Part shown: one piece after another, positions 11,550 to 52,300 of the stretch
How the letters are laid out: every line of letters begins with the position of its first letter
Numbering within the stretch: position 1 is the stretch's first letter
DNA from: Flaccisagitta enflata
Lineage: Eukaryota; Chaetognatha; Sagittoidea; Aphragmophora
Direction: 5' to 3'
NCBI GenBank assembly: GCA_965153355.1
Contig: OZ231127.1
Location: forward strand, 10,168,001-10,232,000
DNA length: 64,000 nucleotides
Program-made: the position numbers and the translations under genes
The notes under the pieces: generated by a model
Seen by the model: the letters and a program-made list of their open reading frames with translations, nothing else
What the model was told of the DNA's origin: nothing
Database searches by the model: none

Positions 11550-12012
11550 AATCAGTTTTGAGTATAAAGGAGTCACTTTGATGATTAATGTCAGTTGAGA
11601 CCCTTACAATCGATATTAATGTATACAATAAAAAGATTTTGAACAATTTGGTTGTTTGGTCTGACAATATCCATCCCTACTGGAGGGTATGCTGGAATGG
11701 GTCGTCAACTGCATCTGCTTTACTCTTGAATGTCACTTATCAGATTCTTTTGTTTTTTGCGTGAAAGTGATATAGTTTCATGGATAGGTATCTGTTTTTA
11801 TGTTGGATATGCCTGGATGAGCGCTTCTGATAATCAGTATGCTCCAGCACCTCGTCCACCGCTTCTTACAGGGTAATAAAAGACATCTTGTCAAGTTAGT
11901 GTGCATCAGAACCTGCAGCGTTAGTAAGATTGCTGCAAACCCCACAATGCCATGTTAAATTTGAGAGTTTCTAGATCAATCCCACAACGCAAAAGATTCT
12001 TCATGATTGTCC
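11550..12012. other. No gene seen
   Basis: Mixed-composition sequence with stops in all frames between the exon-like segment and the large nested foldback. Confidence 0.5.
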
Positions 12013-14817
12013 ACTAGGGGTGGGGATAATGCACCTTAGTCAACGGATCAAGCTGCAGGTGAAGAATATGTGCTAACATGATGAGAATAGATGGTATACC
12101 AAGTTTCAGGACGTTTGGAACAGTTTCAGCCTAGCCCTCCACCCCCCCCCCCCTGCCCTCAGGGCTTCAAAACCCAGAAAAAGCGACTTTTTGCTGTTTA
12201 AAGCATGTTTTGCCTTCCAAATGTGTTAAAAAATGATAGAAACTACTAAAATACATTTTAAAATTTGTAACCTGACATGTGACTACCCATTTGGGGTGTG
12301 ATACAGGATTTTTTTATGGGTATAGTCCCTCCAGAATTACTGCAAAATGATGATTTTTGCCTGTTTTAAGTAATATAGTTATTTTGTGATATCATCTGTT
12401 CAAAAATTTATGTTACGTGTTTATGGCAAGTATGTTGTTAGGGGCAGTCAGTGGGTGGGCAGGGGCAGTATTGCAGGTGGGCTGGGCATGTCTTGTAGGT
12501 GGGCAGGGGCTGTTATGCTTAGAAATCACAATTTTGGCCAATTTTGCATCATTGTAAATTTTCCAATTATGAACCATTCTAAACCTGACATGTGATTATC
12601 CATTTGGGTTATGATGCTAGGTTGCATACCACTCACCTTTGGAATCCTTTTCATACCACTTTCAAATATGATCATATTCAGTATAGGAAGCCATTTGTCA
12701 TTCATGTGACCAAAAAGCACTTCCAACCTGCAGTGCTTCCACGCTCAAGGATAAAATCGTGATGATCATGTTTTTTTCTGTTTGTTAGTCTGTCTATCTG
12801 TCTGCTTGTCTGTTTATCTATCTCTCCATCTGTCAGTGTAGCCCTCCATCCATCTGTCTATCTGTCCATCCATCTGCCTGTCTAATCGTGAATCTGTCCA
12901 TCGATCCTTTCATCTTTCCCTTAATTCATAATAAATCAACCTTTATCAGCTTTTCTTGGAAATGTTACGCTTGTCGTAGAGACACTTCGGCGACTGACAT
13001 CTTTACTCAATTTCACAAGATCTGACACACGCTGCGCAATCGCTTTTGACGAAATGACTTTCAACTTTGCTTGCTCCACCCACAAAAATTCAATATCTTC
13101 TGCAACCTTAGAGTAGCATTAAAACGTTTTTGCATTTGCCTTTTAGAAGATTTTCATTATAAAAACATTTCATTGAAAGCTATTCACTACCTTTGTAGCA
13201 ACATCATGAATAGCGGGTATTCTTGGTTGTTGAGCCTCCATCTCCACAGCCGCCCAGAGCTTGACGCTAGTTGACCTGAAATGATCGCCACCAACTCCAG
13301 TGGTTTCATACCCTTTTGGTGCATAGAATACATATTTAGAAAAAATGAAATCTGTTTAGGGGCGCTTTTTAAGATATTTTAAAAAATAGTACCATTTTAC
13401 TTATTTTTTACCATAACTTTTTGTGATTTTTTGATAATTTTGACTACCGATTTGATCTCAGATGAGAGTTTCTGGTTTGTTTGATAAGTCACACTATACA
13501 CTTTTGCAAAAGAAATAAAAAGTTAAATTTTGCTTTTTAACATTATTCTATATAGTAATGTGACCAAAAAATAAGTATTTATTTCTTTTGCAAAAGTATA
13601 TAGTGTGACATATCAAACAAACCAGAAACTATCATCTGAGATCAAATCTGCAGTCAAAATCATCAAGAAAATTTATCACAAAGAGTTATGGTAAGAAATA
13701 TAGTAAAATAGTACTATCCTTTTAGATATCTTAAAAAGCGCCCCAAAACAGATTTCATTTTTTCTAGATAAGTAATCTATGCACCAACAGGGTCATGAAA
13801 CCATTGAAGTTAGTGGCGATCATTTCAGGTCAACTAGCGTCAAGCTCTGGGCGATGTGTCTCAGCCCGTTTCATCATGTAAAAGGCTCCAACATCTCTTT
13901 TTGTAGGCAGTCAATCATTCATCAGAGGTGCAGGCACACCAAATGGTGACTTCTCGTCTTTTGCTCGAGTTGTACATTTTGCAAGAGAAAAAGGCATGAA
14001 AAAAAACGAAACATAAACTAAAACCAGAAATGTATTAAAAAACATTTTTAGGTTTTGGATGGAATGAAATTCGCTTTGGATGAAACAACATCAAAACACA
14101 TTTTAGCAACATTTTTTAGATTTGATTGCAAAACTGATGTAGTAATAAAAAGAGTGTCTGCTTTGAGATGTACAATATCATTATTCATTTTTTCATGTTT
14201 AAGTTGCTTGCAAAGCGACTCTTTAAGAGAGTGTGCCCATCCATCCTAAGGTTGGTTCATAATACAAAATAATACAATGATGCAAAATTGGCCAAATTTG
14301 TGATTTTTAAGCATAACAGCCCCTGCCCACCTACAAGACAGCCCCAGCCCACCTGCATTACTGCCCCTGCCCACCAACAGACTGCCCCTATCAACATACT
14401 TGCCATGAACATGCAACATAAATTTTCGTACAGATGATATCACAATATAACTTAAATTACTTAAAACTGGCAAAAATCATCATTTTGCAGTAATTCTGGA
14501 GGGTCTATACCCACAAAAAAATCCTGTATCACACCCCAAATGGGTAATCACAGGTCAGGTTACACATTTTAAAATGTGTTTTAGTATTTTCTATCATTTT
14601 TTAACATATTTGGAAGGCAAAACATGCTTAAAATAGCAAAAAAATCGCTTTTTCTGGGTTTTGAAGCCCTGGGGGCAGGGGGGGGGGTGGAGGGCTAGGC
14701 TGAAACTATTCCAAAGGTCCTGAAACTTGGTATACCATCTATTCTCATCATGTTAGCACATATTCTTCACCTGCAGCTTGATCCGTTGACTAAGGTGCAT
14801 TATCCCCACCCCTATTG
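12013..14817. mobile_element. Large foldback with a second foldback inside
   Basis: Outer arms 12013-12565 and 14256-14817 are inverse copies: ACTAGGGGTGGGGATAATGC faces GCATTATCCCCACCCCTA, and CTGCAGGTGAAGAATATGTG faces CACATATTCTTCACCTGCAG. Both arms contain a poly-C/poly-G run beside GGGCTTCAAAACCC-like sequence and several GGTGGGCAGGGGC units. The 1.7-kb spacer holds another palindrome (13251-13853) and a TCTGTC-rich stretch at 12780-12900. No transposase is seen. Confidence 0.85.
13251..13853. mobile_element. Foldback element nested in a larger foldback
   Basis: Ends are CGCCCAGAGCTTGACGCTAG and CTAGCGTCAAGCTCTGGGCG, an exact 20-base inverse. Arms continue through TTGACCTGAAATGATCGCCA, the GGGGCGCTTTTTAAGATAT block and the TGATCTCAGATGA block. 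The centre is near 13555. Very similar arms suggest a fairly young element. No target duplication is obvious. Confidence 0.9.
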
Positions 14818-15127
14818 TCCACGTGCCTCAGAATTAAGTCATCAGTCCTGTTGCGGTCAATTGGTTGGTCCAATTTTTGGGCAATAGCGGTAGGACACGG
14901 GTGAATTTCAAGACATCCTTCCACCCCTCCTAAATGCTATTGGGTCCTCAAATCAGCACTCTTAGGCCTGATTTTGGCCCTCATGCCCTGAAATCAGCTT
15001 TCCAGACCTCATATCTGCCCTCAAGACTTCAAATCAGCCCTCCAGGCCGCACATCAGCTTTCAATAACTCAAATCTGCCCTTTAGGCCTCAAGCCTGACG
15101 CCTGACCTCAAATCTGCTCTTTAGGCC

Positions 15128-15640
15128 AAACCAGTCGCACATGGGCAATATGTGGTCAGCAATACCCCTAACCCTGCTTTTCATGATTGTGAATTTGTTA
15201 GGGAGAAGCTGGGAAGCGGACTGTCTGTTCATCCATGAACTGAGGGCTGAGGGGGCATATTTGGATGATTAGAGGCCTGAGAAGGTTTTTTTTTAAAGGA
15301 GTAAGAGGGTTGATTTGAAGCCTGAGTGGGCTCATTTGAGACCCAAGGCCTGATTTGAGGTCTGTTAGGGCTGATTTGAGGCCTGTGAGGGCTGATTTGA
15401 GGCCTGTGAGGCCTGATTGGAGGCCTCAGAGCCCTGATTTAAGGCCTGAGAGGTTTGATTTAAGGCCTGGGAGGCCTGATCTAAGGCCTGAGAGGCCAGA
15501 TATGGGCCTGAGAGGCTTGATTTGTGACCTGAGAGGCTTAATTTGAGGCCTGAGAGGCCTGGTTTGGGGCCTGAGGAGTGGGTCAAACTAACAAACAAAT
15601 AATAGTCGCAAAAGCGTTACATGGTCAGCGGTACCCGATG
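15128..15640. repeat. GGCCTGA-type minisatellite, upstream block
   Basis: From about 14935 to 15140 there are CCTCAAATCAGCCC-type units, and from about 15230 to 15590 their inverse (GGCCTGAGAGGCTTGATTTG, about 20-24 bp). Together they form a diffuse inverted pair around 15170. They share the unit of the compound elements at 15675, 37361, 48005 and 56168. Confidence 0.75.
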
Positions 15641-15674
15641 CCCCTATGTTAGTTTATTTTGTTATTAGATGATG

Positions 15675-16535
15675 AGTGGGGCAGCGGCCCCGGAGGGGCC
15701 AATGACCTATGATTCCATGCTGGACAATTGCTGGGTCTTTAATACCTAATTTTGGGTCTAAATAGCCTGATTTGAGGTCTTAGTTGCCTGATTTAAGGTC
15801 TAAGATGCCTGATTTGAGGTTTGAGAGGTTTCAGAAGCTTGTTTTGGAGCTTAGAGGCCTGATCTTGGGTCTAATTCAGGGTTGGAGGCCTGTTTGTAGG
15901 CTGGGAAGGGCTGATGTGGGTCTGATAGGCCTAGTTTGAGGTCTCAAAGATCTGATTTTGGGTTTGAAAGGCCAGATTTGGATCTGAGAGAACTGAATTA
16001 AGTACTGAAATGCCTGAATTAGGGTCTGAGAGGCCTGATTTGAGGTCTGAATGGCCTGATCAGAGGCTCAAAAGGCCTGATAAGGGGTCTGTCAAGGCCT
16101 GATTTTAGATCTGAAAGGCCTGATTGGGGTTCTTAGAGGCCTGGTTAGGATTCAGGAGGCCTAATTTGAGGTCTGGAAAGCCTGACTTGGGGTCTGACAG
16201 GCCTGATTGAGGCTCTGAGAGGCCTAAATTGAGGTCTGGAAGGCCTGATTTGGGATCTAATAGGCCAGATTGAGGTCCTGAGAGGCCTAGATTGGGGTCT
16301 GGAAGCTCTGATTTTGGATCTGATAGGCCTGATTGGGGGTCTGAAAGGCCTATTTTGAGGCCCAGGAGGTTATTTTCTAGGCTTGGGGGGGGGGACAGAC
16401 GGACGGACGGACGGACGGACGGAAACCGGAAAATTTGCCCTATGTGGAATCATAGGTCATCGGCCCCTCCGGGGCCGCTGCCCAAAAGTCCCCCTGTGTT
16501 CTACAGGACTTCATCCCCTACGGGGCTGCTGCCAA
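15675..16535. mobile_element. Compound element: GC-rich inverted ends around a ~20-bp minisatellite (copy 1)
   Basis: The left end GGCAGCGGCCCCGGAGGGGC plus CAATGACCTATGATTCCATG is matched by its inverse at 16444-16483 (CATAGGTCATCGGCCCCTCC, GGGGCCGCTGCC). Between them lie about 30 degenerate units of GGCCTGATTTGAGGTCTGAGA type and a (GACG)n run near 16397-16422. A second inverse end (CCCCCTGTGTTCTACAGGAC) follows at 16490-16532. Left flank GTCGCAAAAGCG and TGGTCAGCGGTACCC recur with other copies. Confidence 0.8.
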
Positions 16536-16539
16536 AAAA

Positions 16540-17170
16540 CAAGTCTTCAAATCAGCCCTCCAGGCCTCAAGTCAGCTTTCAAAACCTCAAATCAGCTTTC
16601 AAAACCTCAAATCTGCCCTTTAAACCTCAAGCCTGGCGCCTGATCTCAAATCTGCTCTTCTGGCCAAAAAAAGGGACCGACAAACCAACCAACTGATGGA
16701 CAGACAGACAGATGGACAGACATAGCAGGTTGTAGAGTCATGTAGCATGTGAGTAAAAAAAAAAAAAGAAACAAAAAGAAACAAAAAAGAACAAGATTGC
16801 ATACACACTGAACATGGCTAGCCCATTTGTGTGCGGGAGCCTCGAGGCTCAAACACCAGCCTCAAGGCTCAAATACCACCCTCAAGGCTTAAATACCAGC
16901 CTCAAGGCTTAAATACCAGCCTTACGGCTCAAAACTAACCTTTCAGGTTCAGCTCTCATCCTTGAGGCTTTAGACTCACAAAGCATAGGTCATTGGCCCC
17001 TTTGAGGCCGCTGCCCCCCTCACTTCCACACATCCATCTATACTTATATAGGGGCCATTTATTACTACCCCTGCCCACCAGCACACGATTTGGATAGCCA
17101 TGTATCTGGCTTGATTTGTTGAAAAAAAAAAACAGAAGGGACTCATATTTTGCCATTTTGGGCCCTTGAG
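16540..17170. repeat. Degenerate CCTCAAATC / AGGCTCAAATACC minisatellite
   Basis: Units of CCTCAAATCAGC and then CTCAAGGCTTAAATACCAGC run to about 16960, followed by another partial compound-element end (GGTCATTGGCCCCTTTGAGG, GCCGCTGCCC) at 16985-17015 and a GCCCACCAGCACACGA block typical of the GACG family. No gene. Confidence 0.65.
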
Positions 17171-17354
17171 GGGCCCCTGAAGGACCCCTCATGGGCCCTC
17201 ATCCTGAATATTTCCATGATCCATCTGTAATTTTTAGATATCTTCCAAACGAGACAAATACCCAGTTTTTTTTCAAACCCGTTTAGAAACAATAAAGAAA
17301 ATAAAGTAAACAATCATTTTCCTATTTCCATCATTGAGAAGGCTGTAAAGATCA

Positions 17355-17490
17355 GCAGACTAACGAAAATATTACAGCTAAAAATTTTTCGCGACGGTTT
17401 TCCGGCATTCAGCACACAATTATGGGTTGGAATGACCAAGAATTGGACGATGGTCTGTTTGTAAAAGTACTTCCCATTAAATACGAATCG
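17355..17490 (+). other. Exon-like segment, copy 2 of an inverted duplicate
   Basis: The plus strand carries ENITAKNFSRRFSGIQHTI followed by MGWNDQELDDGLFVKVLPIKYES and a stop, or a GTGAGA donor just before it. It corresponds to 11387-11545 on the opposite strand. Ten or so differences are concentrated in the second half. Confidence 0.45.
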
Positions 17491-17506
17491 TGAGAGAGAA
17501 AATAAG

Positions 17507-18055
<549 letters not shown>

Positions 18056-18179
18056 GGCAGACACGAGACAAAGATCGACAGACAGAAAAACAGACAGTTG
18101 TACGGGTGGACAGAATATCGGACAGAGACAGAGCTCAACAAAATTGCTTGGATGCAGTCGCGTTGGGTCTCCTTTTAGG

Positions 18180-19190
18180 TCAGTTTTTTTTCGGGGATTG
18201 AATGCTTAGTTTTAGATCAATCGAGGCTTTGGAGTTCTTGATCACAATCCACTCGATAACCCAAGAGTACAAAAGAAAACAAACAATAGACCAGGAACGG
18301 GGAACCCGTCTTCCAGAGGTTCTCATTTCAGAAACTTCTTTGAAGAAATGAGATGGTCACCCCACAATTCAACATGATTTCAAATCATTTCGGGGGAACA
18401 AGGCATTTATAATACACACGTCTAAGTAATATTTAGAGCCATCCCATATAACTCAATAAACATTCTCTAACTTGATGTATATGTATTAGTTCACAAGGTT
18501 TTCTTTAAGAATATTAAGGGCTAGATACCAAATCGGCCCTTTGAACCAATCCTGATTCTAGCTTCAAATCCGCCCTCTAAGATGTACCATCATGGTCAAA
18601 AGTATTGTGTCGCCTTTGCGTTCACTTCAACAAAAAGCAGAAAATATGCAAAAAAGTGAGGGGAAAAATATTGACCTGTCTATTTTCACTTTTTTGGGGC
18701 TTATTACGATAAAATTGTATAAAAATCAGTGACCATTAGAAAGAGCTTCAAAAAATCTGCCTAATGCCGCCAAACAGCTGAACCAAACAGCTAAAACCGT
18801 TTAGATTTTATATAAAAACAGATATATCTTTGTTTGAAAATACTAAGGAAAGAAAATGTCATAAAACATGAACGACTTGCTGTAAAAAATTGTTCAAAAA
18901 TCCTTCATCTATATCTACTGAAATAATTACAAACGATGCGTAGTACCAAGAAAGCCCTAACTAAACATTTTTACTGAAAAATTAAATTTGTTAGAAGAAA
19001 AAATGACAAAAATTAATTATATTATTTTACTGAGACAATATTTTTGACCAAGATGGTACAACTGTACAGCGTAAGACCCGTGGTGGAATAAATGCAGTGC
19101 TGGCTCACAAGGCCCTCTTCCATTTATTTTAGTTTGGGTATTGTGAGGGATGTTGTTCCACCGATCATACAGATTGGTTAGTATCTTTAA
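18180..19190. other. No gene seen (dynein intron or flank)
   Basis: AT-rich sequence downstream of the last recognised dynein exon. I looked for the next dynein segment (a LPGxW...LR.DK-type stretch) and did not find it. Confidence 0.5.
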
Positions 19191-19195
19191 CTCAC

Positions 19196-43028
<23,833 letters not shown>

Positions 43029-43204
43029 CTGGATGAAGAAAAGAAGGTTTAGAGACGAGGGTGAACTCGGGAAGAAATGAGAGAAAATGGCGGCCGAGAT
43101 TGAGGAGACAGGGTTGGGAGGAAAGAGAGAAAAGAAAGGACAGCAAACACGCAATACAACCAAATGGATTTCGGAAAATAGAGCCTGTATGAATGATAAG
43201 AGAG

Positions 43205-43375
43205 ACGACTAGTAAGAGGGGAAGAAAAGGGCGAGTGGGATAAAGTAGCGCTAGGTGGGTTGAGTAGGATAAAGAAGCGTTAGGTTGGTTAAGTGGGATA
43301 AAGTGGCGTTAGGTGGGTTGAGAGGGATAAAGTGGCGTTAGGTGGTATGAGTGGGATAAAGAAGCGTCAGTGGTT
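43205..43375. repeat. ~30-bp minisatellite (GTGGGATAAAGTGGCGTTAG)n
   Basis: Five to six tandem units of GGGATAAAGTGGCGTTAGGT plus GGGTTGAGT, upstream (on the dynein strand) of exon 43028-42823. Confidence 0.85.
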
Positions 43376-43379
43376 TCCT

Positions 43380-44275
43380 TTCCATCAGGGGGGATTTGAT
43401 CGTTCTTGGAGCAGCAAAGCAACGAATCGGCAAAGATTCAAGATGTAGGTTTTTTTTCTGTGGGGGGGGGGGGGGTGTATGGGCTCGCCATCTAACGCCC
43501 TTGCTACTTGCAACCGTTCTCTTTGGTCAAAGTTTAAAAAAAAAACCTCTCAAAATCCCGACGGACATGAAAGGGAAATCATCACTGACTCGAAAAAAAC
43601 AACTGTGAAAAGACCAACGAGCTATGCATATTACATATCGAAAACAAGGGTCATAAACGAGGTCACATTAAAGGCGTTGGGAAGAATGGGGACAGCCGGG
43701 GCACAGTGTGGCGACCCAAGGATAAAGTCCTGTCGGAGAAAATATTTTTCTTTGATTTCCATCGAGAGAAAATGCATTGAGATACCCTCATGCCAAATTT
43801 CAAGTTTCCGTCGCCGTTGGTTTGCTCAGAAAGCCGGTGTGAACATTCTTCCTTTTACAAAGAAATAACTAGGTTTTCCTTTATCTGCTGCGATTCCTAG
43901 CGATTCGACTTTATCCTCTCAGTGACCATCTGAATACCTCCAGTCCAACCCCACACACACACCAGTGATGCGCTTTCATGCGCTTTTTTGTTTTAGAGGA
44001 GTTATGAACGAAAAAGTAATCTCATTATCTTAATGCGCGTAAGAGTGACTGCAACTGAAACCAAATCCAGTAAAATTGCGTCATCCATGAGCTTTTTCAT
44101 CAGAACTGTTTCCCTTTACCCAATTTGGGACAAATCACAATCACGCTTTTTATTATCATTTTTTATTCTATTTCTATTTTTTCTCGAAAATAAGGACTTA
44201 CGTTCATGAAAATCACTTTTGAGTAAGCAAACATGCTACTGACTACAATGGCAATCGAGTCCTAATGACGACGGC
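43380..44275. other. No gene recognised
   Basis: Includes a G run at 43462-43474 and otherwise AT-rich sequence. The dynein exon preceding 43028 should lie on this side, but no frame here resembles the dynein AAA4/stalk entry. Confidence 0.45.
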
Positions 44276-44277
44276 CG

Positions 44278-44395
<118 letters not shown>

Positions 44396-44449
44396 GCAGA
44401 CATGCTCAGAGAAAGAAAGAGACATAGAATGAATAAAGGAGAGAAAGAA

Positions 44450-44675
44450 GAAATAAGCCCGACCGGGCAACGATGCGTCCTGAAAGTTTCAACGCGTGAA
44501 GTGAATTTCGCGCTTAATGCGCAAGAAACGTGGAGAGACAGATGCATGAATAGACGGACTATTCAAATTTGCGACATAACAGTACCAGGATACTATAAAA
44601 TCACGTAGCCAAAAAAATTGAGAAACGCGATTTTTCAGTGGGCGTAACAAACAGACGGACAGATGGGTCTAAAAA
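44450..44675 (+). mobile_element. GACG-family element, degraded
   Basis: Has the 5' hairpin GCCCGACCGGGC and GATGCGTCC, a middle ACGCGATTTTTCAGTGGGCG and a short ACAGACGGACAGATGG tract ending GTCTAAAAA. The GACG tract and 3' hairpin have shrunk. Confidence 0.7.
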
Positions 44676-44975
44676 CAAAGAAAGAAAGAAAAAAAAGAAG
44701 AAGAGAGAAAAGAAGAAGAAGAAGAAGAAAGAAAGTGAGAAAGAAAGAGGAAGAAGAAAGGAAGAAGAAGAAGAAAAGGAAAAGAAATGAAATAAGAAGA
44801 AAGGAAAGGAGAAAAGTAAGAAGAAGAAGAAGAAGAAGAAAGAAAGGAAGAAAGGAAGGAGGAAGAAGGAAAGAAGAAGAAGAATGGAAAAAAGAAAGAA
44901 AGAAAGAAACTAGGAAAGTAAGAAAAGAAACAAAAACAAGATAGAAAGAATGAGAGGAAGAAAGAAAAAAGAAAG
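44670..44975. repeat. (GAA)n/(GAAA)n microsatellite
   Basis: Purine-only tract with GAAGAA and GAAAGAAA units. Confidence 0.96.
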
Positions 44976-45084
44976 GATGATGTGATGCTATTGAATTTGT
45001 TTTTTGTTTTTGTTTTGTTTTTGTTTTTTTTTTGTTTCATGATTAAAAAAATGATAAGTAAGAGAAAGCTAATGATAACGACGG

Positions 45085-45471
45085 CAACGACGCCGACGAA
45101 TGTGATGACGATGATGATGCTCTCGAATTTGTTGATGATGACAATGATGGTGACAATGATGATGATGACGATGATGATGACATTATGATGATGATTATGA
45201 TGATGATGATGACGATGATGTTAATGTTGATGATGTCGACGATGATGATGACGATGATGTTGATAATTGATGATGATGATTATGATGATGTTAATGATGA
45301 TGATGTCGACGATGATGATGATGATGAGGATGATGATGATGATGATATTGATGATAGTGATTTTGTACGACGTGGTGTGCGATGATAATGACAATGTGAT
45401 TATGATAATAACTTAATAAGCGATGATGATATCGACGCCAGTGATATTGATATTGATATTGACGATAGTAG

Positions 45472-45526
<55 letters not shown>

Positions 45527-45565
45527 CATAATGATGATGATGATGATGTTTATGATGATGATGAC
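45085..45565. repeat. (GAT)n microsatellite
   Basis: Impure GAT/GAC triplets for nearly 480 bases, with pure runs at 45471-45525. It could code Asp/Met runs in two frames but has no gene context. Confidence 0.95.
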
Positions 45566-45599
45566 GCTACGATGGTGATGTCGACAATGATGATTGCGA

Positions 45600-49954
<4,355 letters not shown>

Positions 49955-50308
49955 ATCTGTCTCCAGGGGCGAAGTTGAGAAAGAGTGCAACGGAGTGCGA
50001 AGGACGCTTTATATCGCGTGTTTATCGAAGGCACCTTCATTTTCTGCTGGATGGTTTAGTCAAATCTACATTCTTTATCTATGTTTTTTCATCGGTACGG
50101 GGTGGTGGGGTGAAGACTGAAAAGGGCTTGTTTTCATGCTTTGTGGGATCCTAATACAGTTTTATTTTTAAAGACATTTTGAAAAGTATTTCGCGCTGAG
50201 TCTGTTTTCTAAATTTTACTTGCACTATGTATCACTTGCCTTGGTACTACAGAATGCCTTTTTTAGGCCTTCCCGCCGTTCCTCGTTGTGTAAAACCGTT
50301 AGTGAGTA

Positions 50309-50314
50309 AATAAA
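50309..50314 (+). terminator. Poly(A) signal of STT3A
   Basis: AATAAA lies about 355 bases after the STT3A stop codon and about 730 bases before the start of the next gene. It is the first canonical signal on this strand downstream of the stop. The cleavage site itself is not visible. Confidence 0.45.
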
Positions 50315-50319
50315 TCCAA

Positions 50320-51040
50320 AAATGTGTGAGAATTCCATCCGATTGGGCGCAGCAATTAGTCACTCAAGATCTGTCTTAGCGTTAGCGATTTCTATTAACG
50401 ATTTAATCGTAGAACACTCTAAATTTTGAATTATTAGTTCAAAAAGGTATCTTTTATCGTTTCGGGGATTGTCATGGACTTGAAACAATTTGTTCACATG
50501 TGTAACTGTGATAGCCGCGGTATCTTTTGATTGTTGTTAGCATCGTTACTTGAGATTCATATGGTATGGTTTTGTTTAGTTTTCATGCAAATAGTTTTCG
50601 TTCGGCCCATTCCTTTACATCATGTCTCTTTTTTGAGACAATGGGTCACACAAAAACTATCTTTTCGGCCTTTTTTCCAAGAACTTTGCTGGTTTAGGGT
50701 CAAACTTTGAAATTTGTACACGAATCTTTGTTGAACAATTTGGCGATAGCTAAAAATGGTCAAAAATGTTTGCATCATTACCTGTCACACTCATTACACC
50801 CAGTCCCTTTTTTTCGAAAGACATTCCGTCATCTTTTTACAGTTACTCTCTGTCATTCATCTGTATTGAACAAAAACGAAAATGTCGTAGGAGTTAATAA
50901 TCAAGCAATCGTTCTCTTTTTTACAGGCAATAAAAGGGTTTTCGAATGTTTAATAAGATGGGGCGTTAGTCCTTTGTTCGGCCGGGATGACGTTGTAATG
51001 GACAATAGTATCTGAGATTAACTTTAACCCTGCAGTGGCG
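50320..51040. other. Intergenic, no gene seen
   Basis: Unique-looking sequence between the STT3A poly(A) signal and the sigma-receptor start. An open stretch at 50707-51015 has no supporting features. The promoter of the downstream gene must lie here but no element stands out. Confidence 0.5.
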
Positions 51041-51042
51041 AG

Positions 51043-52300
51043 ATGTTCTTTCGTTTTTCGTCGTGGTTCAAGTTGGCGCTGCCGTTGGCCGTCGCTTTCG
51101 CGCTTCTCGCCGTTTGGGTACAAAACAAAAGGTACGTCTTTGACGAGACGGAACTCATTCGGGTGACGCAAAAGCACATCGGCAGTCAAACGTTCGGCCA
51201 AGATCATCGGACGGCCTTCGCCGCCATCGCGAAGGAGTTGAAGCGTAGACATGCCGCCAGTGGAGTTCTCAATATACCCGATGGCAAATTCCAGTGGATG
51301 TGGACCAGGATCGGCGGGTTAGGTATCGGCGGGTTAGGTGGGTGGGTGAAGATGCGTACTGGACCACTTGTTTGGAAAACTTTACCTTTCATGAAATATG
51401 TATCTTGTTAAGATTTTAAGTAACTCCACTTGCGCTCAAAGTTTTCACAATTCCAGATGCGTCATATGTATCCCTGCTGTTGTGTCTGTCCATTTGTTGG
51501 TCCATCGGTCGATCAATCTGTGCGTCACCCTCAAATTTAGGTTCATCACTAGTCTTCATTCCTATGCGAAAGTGCAGCACTTTCTCGCATTCATCCATTT
51601 CTTCAAGACGTTCATTCATTCATGACGCATCGTTTGCCTCGCTAATCCCTGACCTTCGTTCATGACAGTTGGTGCGTCAACGATTATGTATTCGTCCTTC
51701 ACCGAGTTCATCGCCTTTTTTGGAACTTCGGTTGAAACATCTGGTTTTACGCCAAGATGCTTCGCCAACATCACAGCCACAGTCGTCCAAGTTCGTGAGA
51801 AAAAGGGGCATTGTTGTGATCTCTTACATTTACTGTAGATCTGGATGCTGAGTGAATTAATCATCTTGTATGATTCTATGAAATGCCATTTGTGTTATCG
51901 CCAAGTTGTTTTGAATCATCAAAAACCAGCTTGATGTTTGAGATATTTGAATTAGACCAAGAGTACAATCAAATAGCGTTCTAACGAACACACTTATAAA
52001 TAATTTTTAACCATCCTATTGATTCTCATAAACAAGGGTTCGGTGAAAGTTTGGACAGAGGGTCAAACGGGAGGCAAACGATACATTCCGGCAGAAACTC
52101 TGCGTCTTTCCACGGGCGAGTCTTCGGCCCTTCAACTCGACTCTTCCTCTTGGATGGTGCTTCATGGCCGAGGTCTTCTCTTCTCTTGTCTGCCTCCGTT
52201 GCTGTTACAGCATTTGCTCGCCTTTGACTTTCACTCGATTTTGAGATTAGTCAAACAAATTACGATGGCACTATTCAGTTCCTCCGTTTTTCCTTTGTGA
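51043..52300 (+). CDS. SIGMAR1: Sigma-1-receptor / ERG2-like protein, divergent ligand site
   Basis: Exons 51043-51322, 51669-51790 and 52037-52300 join in phases 1 and 0 to give 221 residues (human SIGMAR1 has 223). Residues 1-30 hold one hydrophobic segment (LALPLAVAFALLAVWV) like the single N-terminal membrane helix of the family. Then come FDETELIRVTQKHIG, FAAIAKELKRRH, a GG-x-x-G turn, the SSFTEFIAFFGT helix, RYIPAETL and WMVLHGRG, in an ungapped match to the human cupin-like fold. The family is ER-resident: animal sigma-1 receptors are ligand-operated chaperones, fungal ERG2 is a sterol isomerase. The glutamate of SLSEY (human Glu102) is kept as Glu106, but human Asp126 is Ala130 and Glu172 is Leu176, so the acidic ligand-binding pair is gone. 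The GTTCGT donor of exon 2 is weak. The gene lies 1.1 kb downstream of STT3A on the same strand. Confidence 0.88.

Noticed and set aside
12960-13080. A minus open stretch of about 45 codons (VEQAKLKVISSKAIAQRV)
   Set aside because: It lies inside the spacer of a foldback element, has no clear splice borders and matches no family I know.
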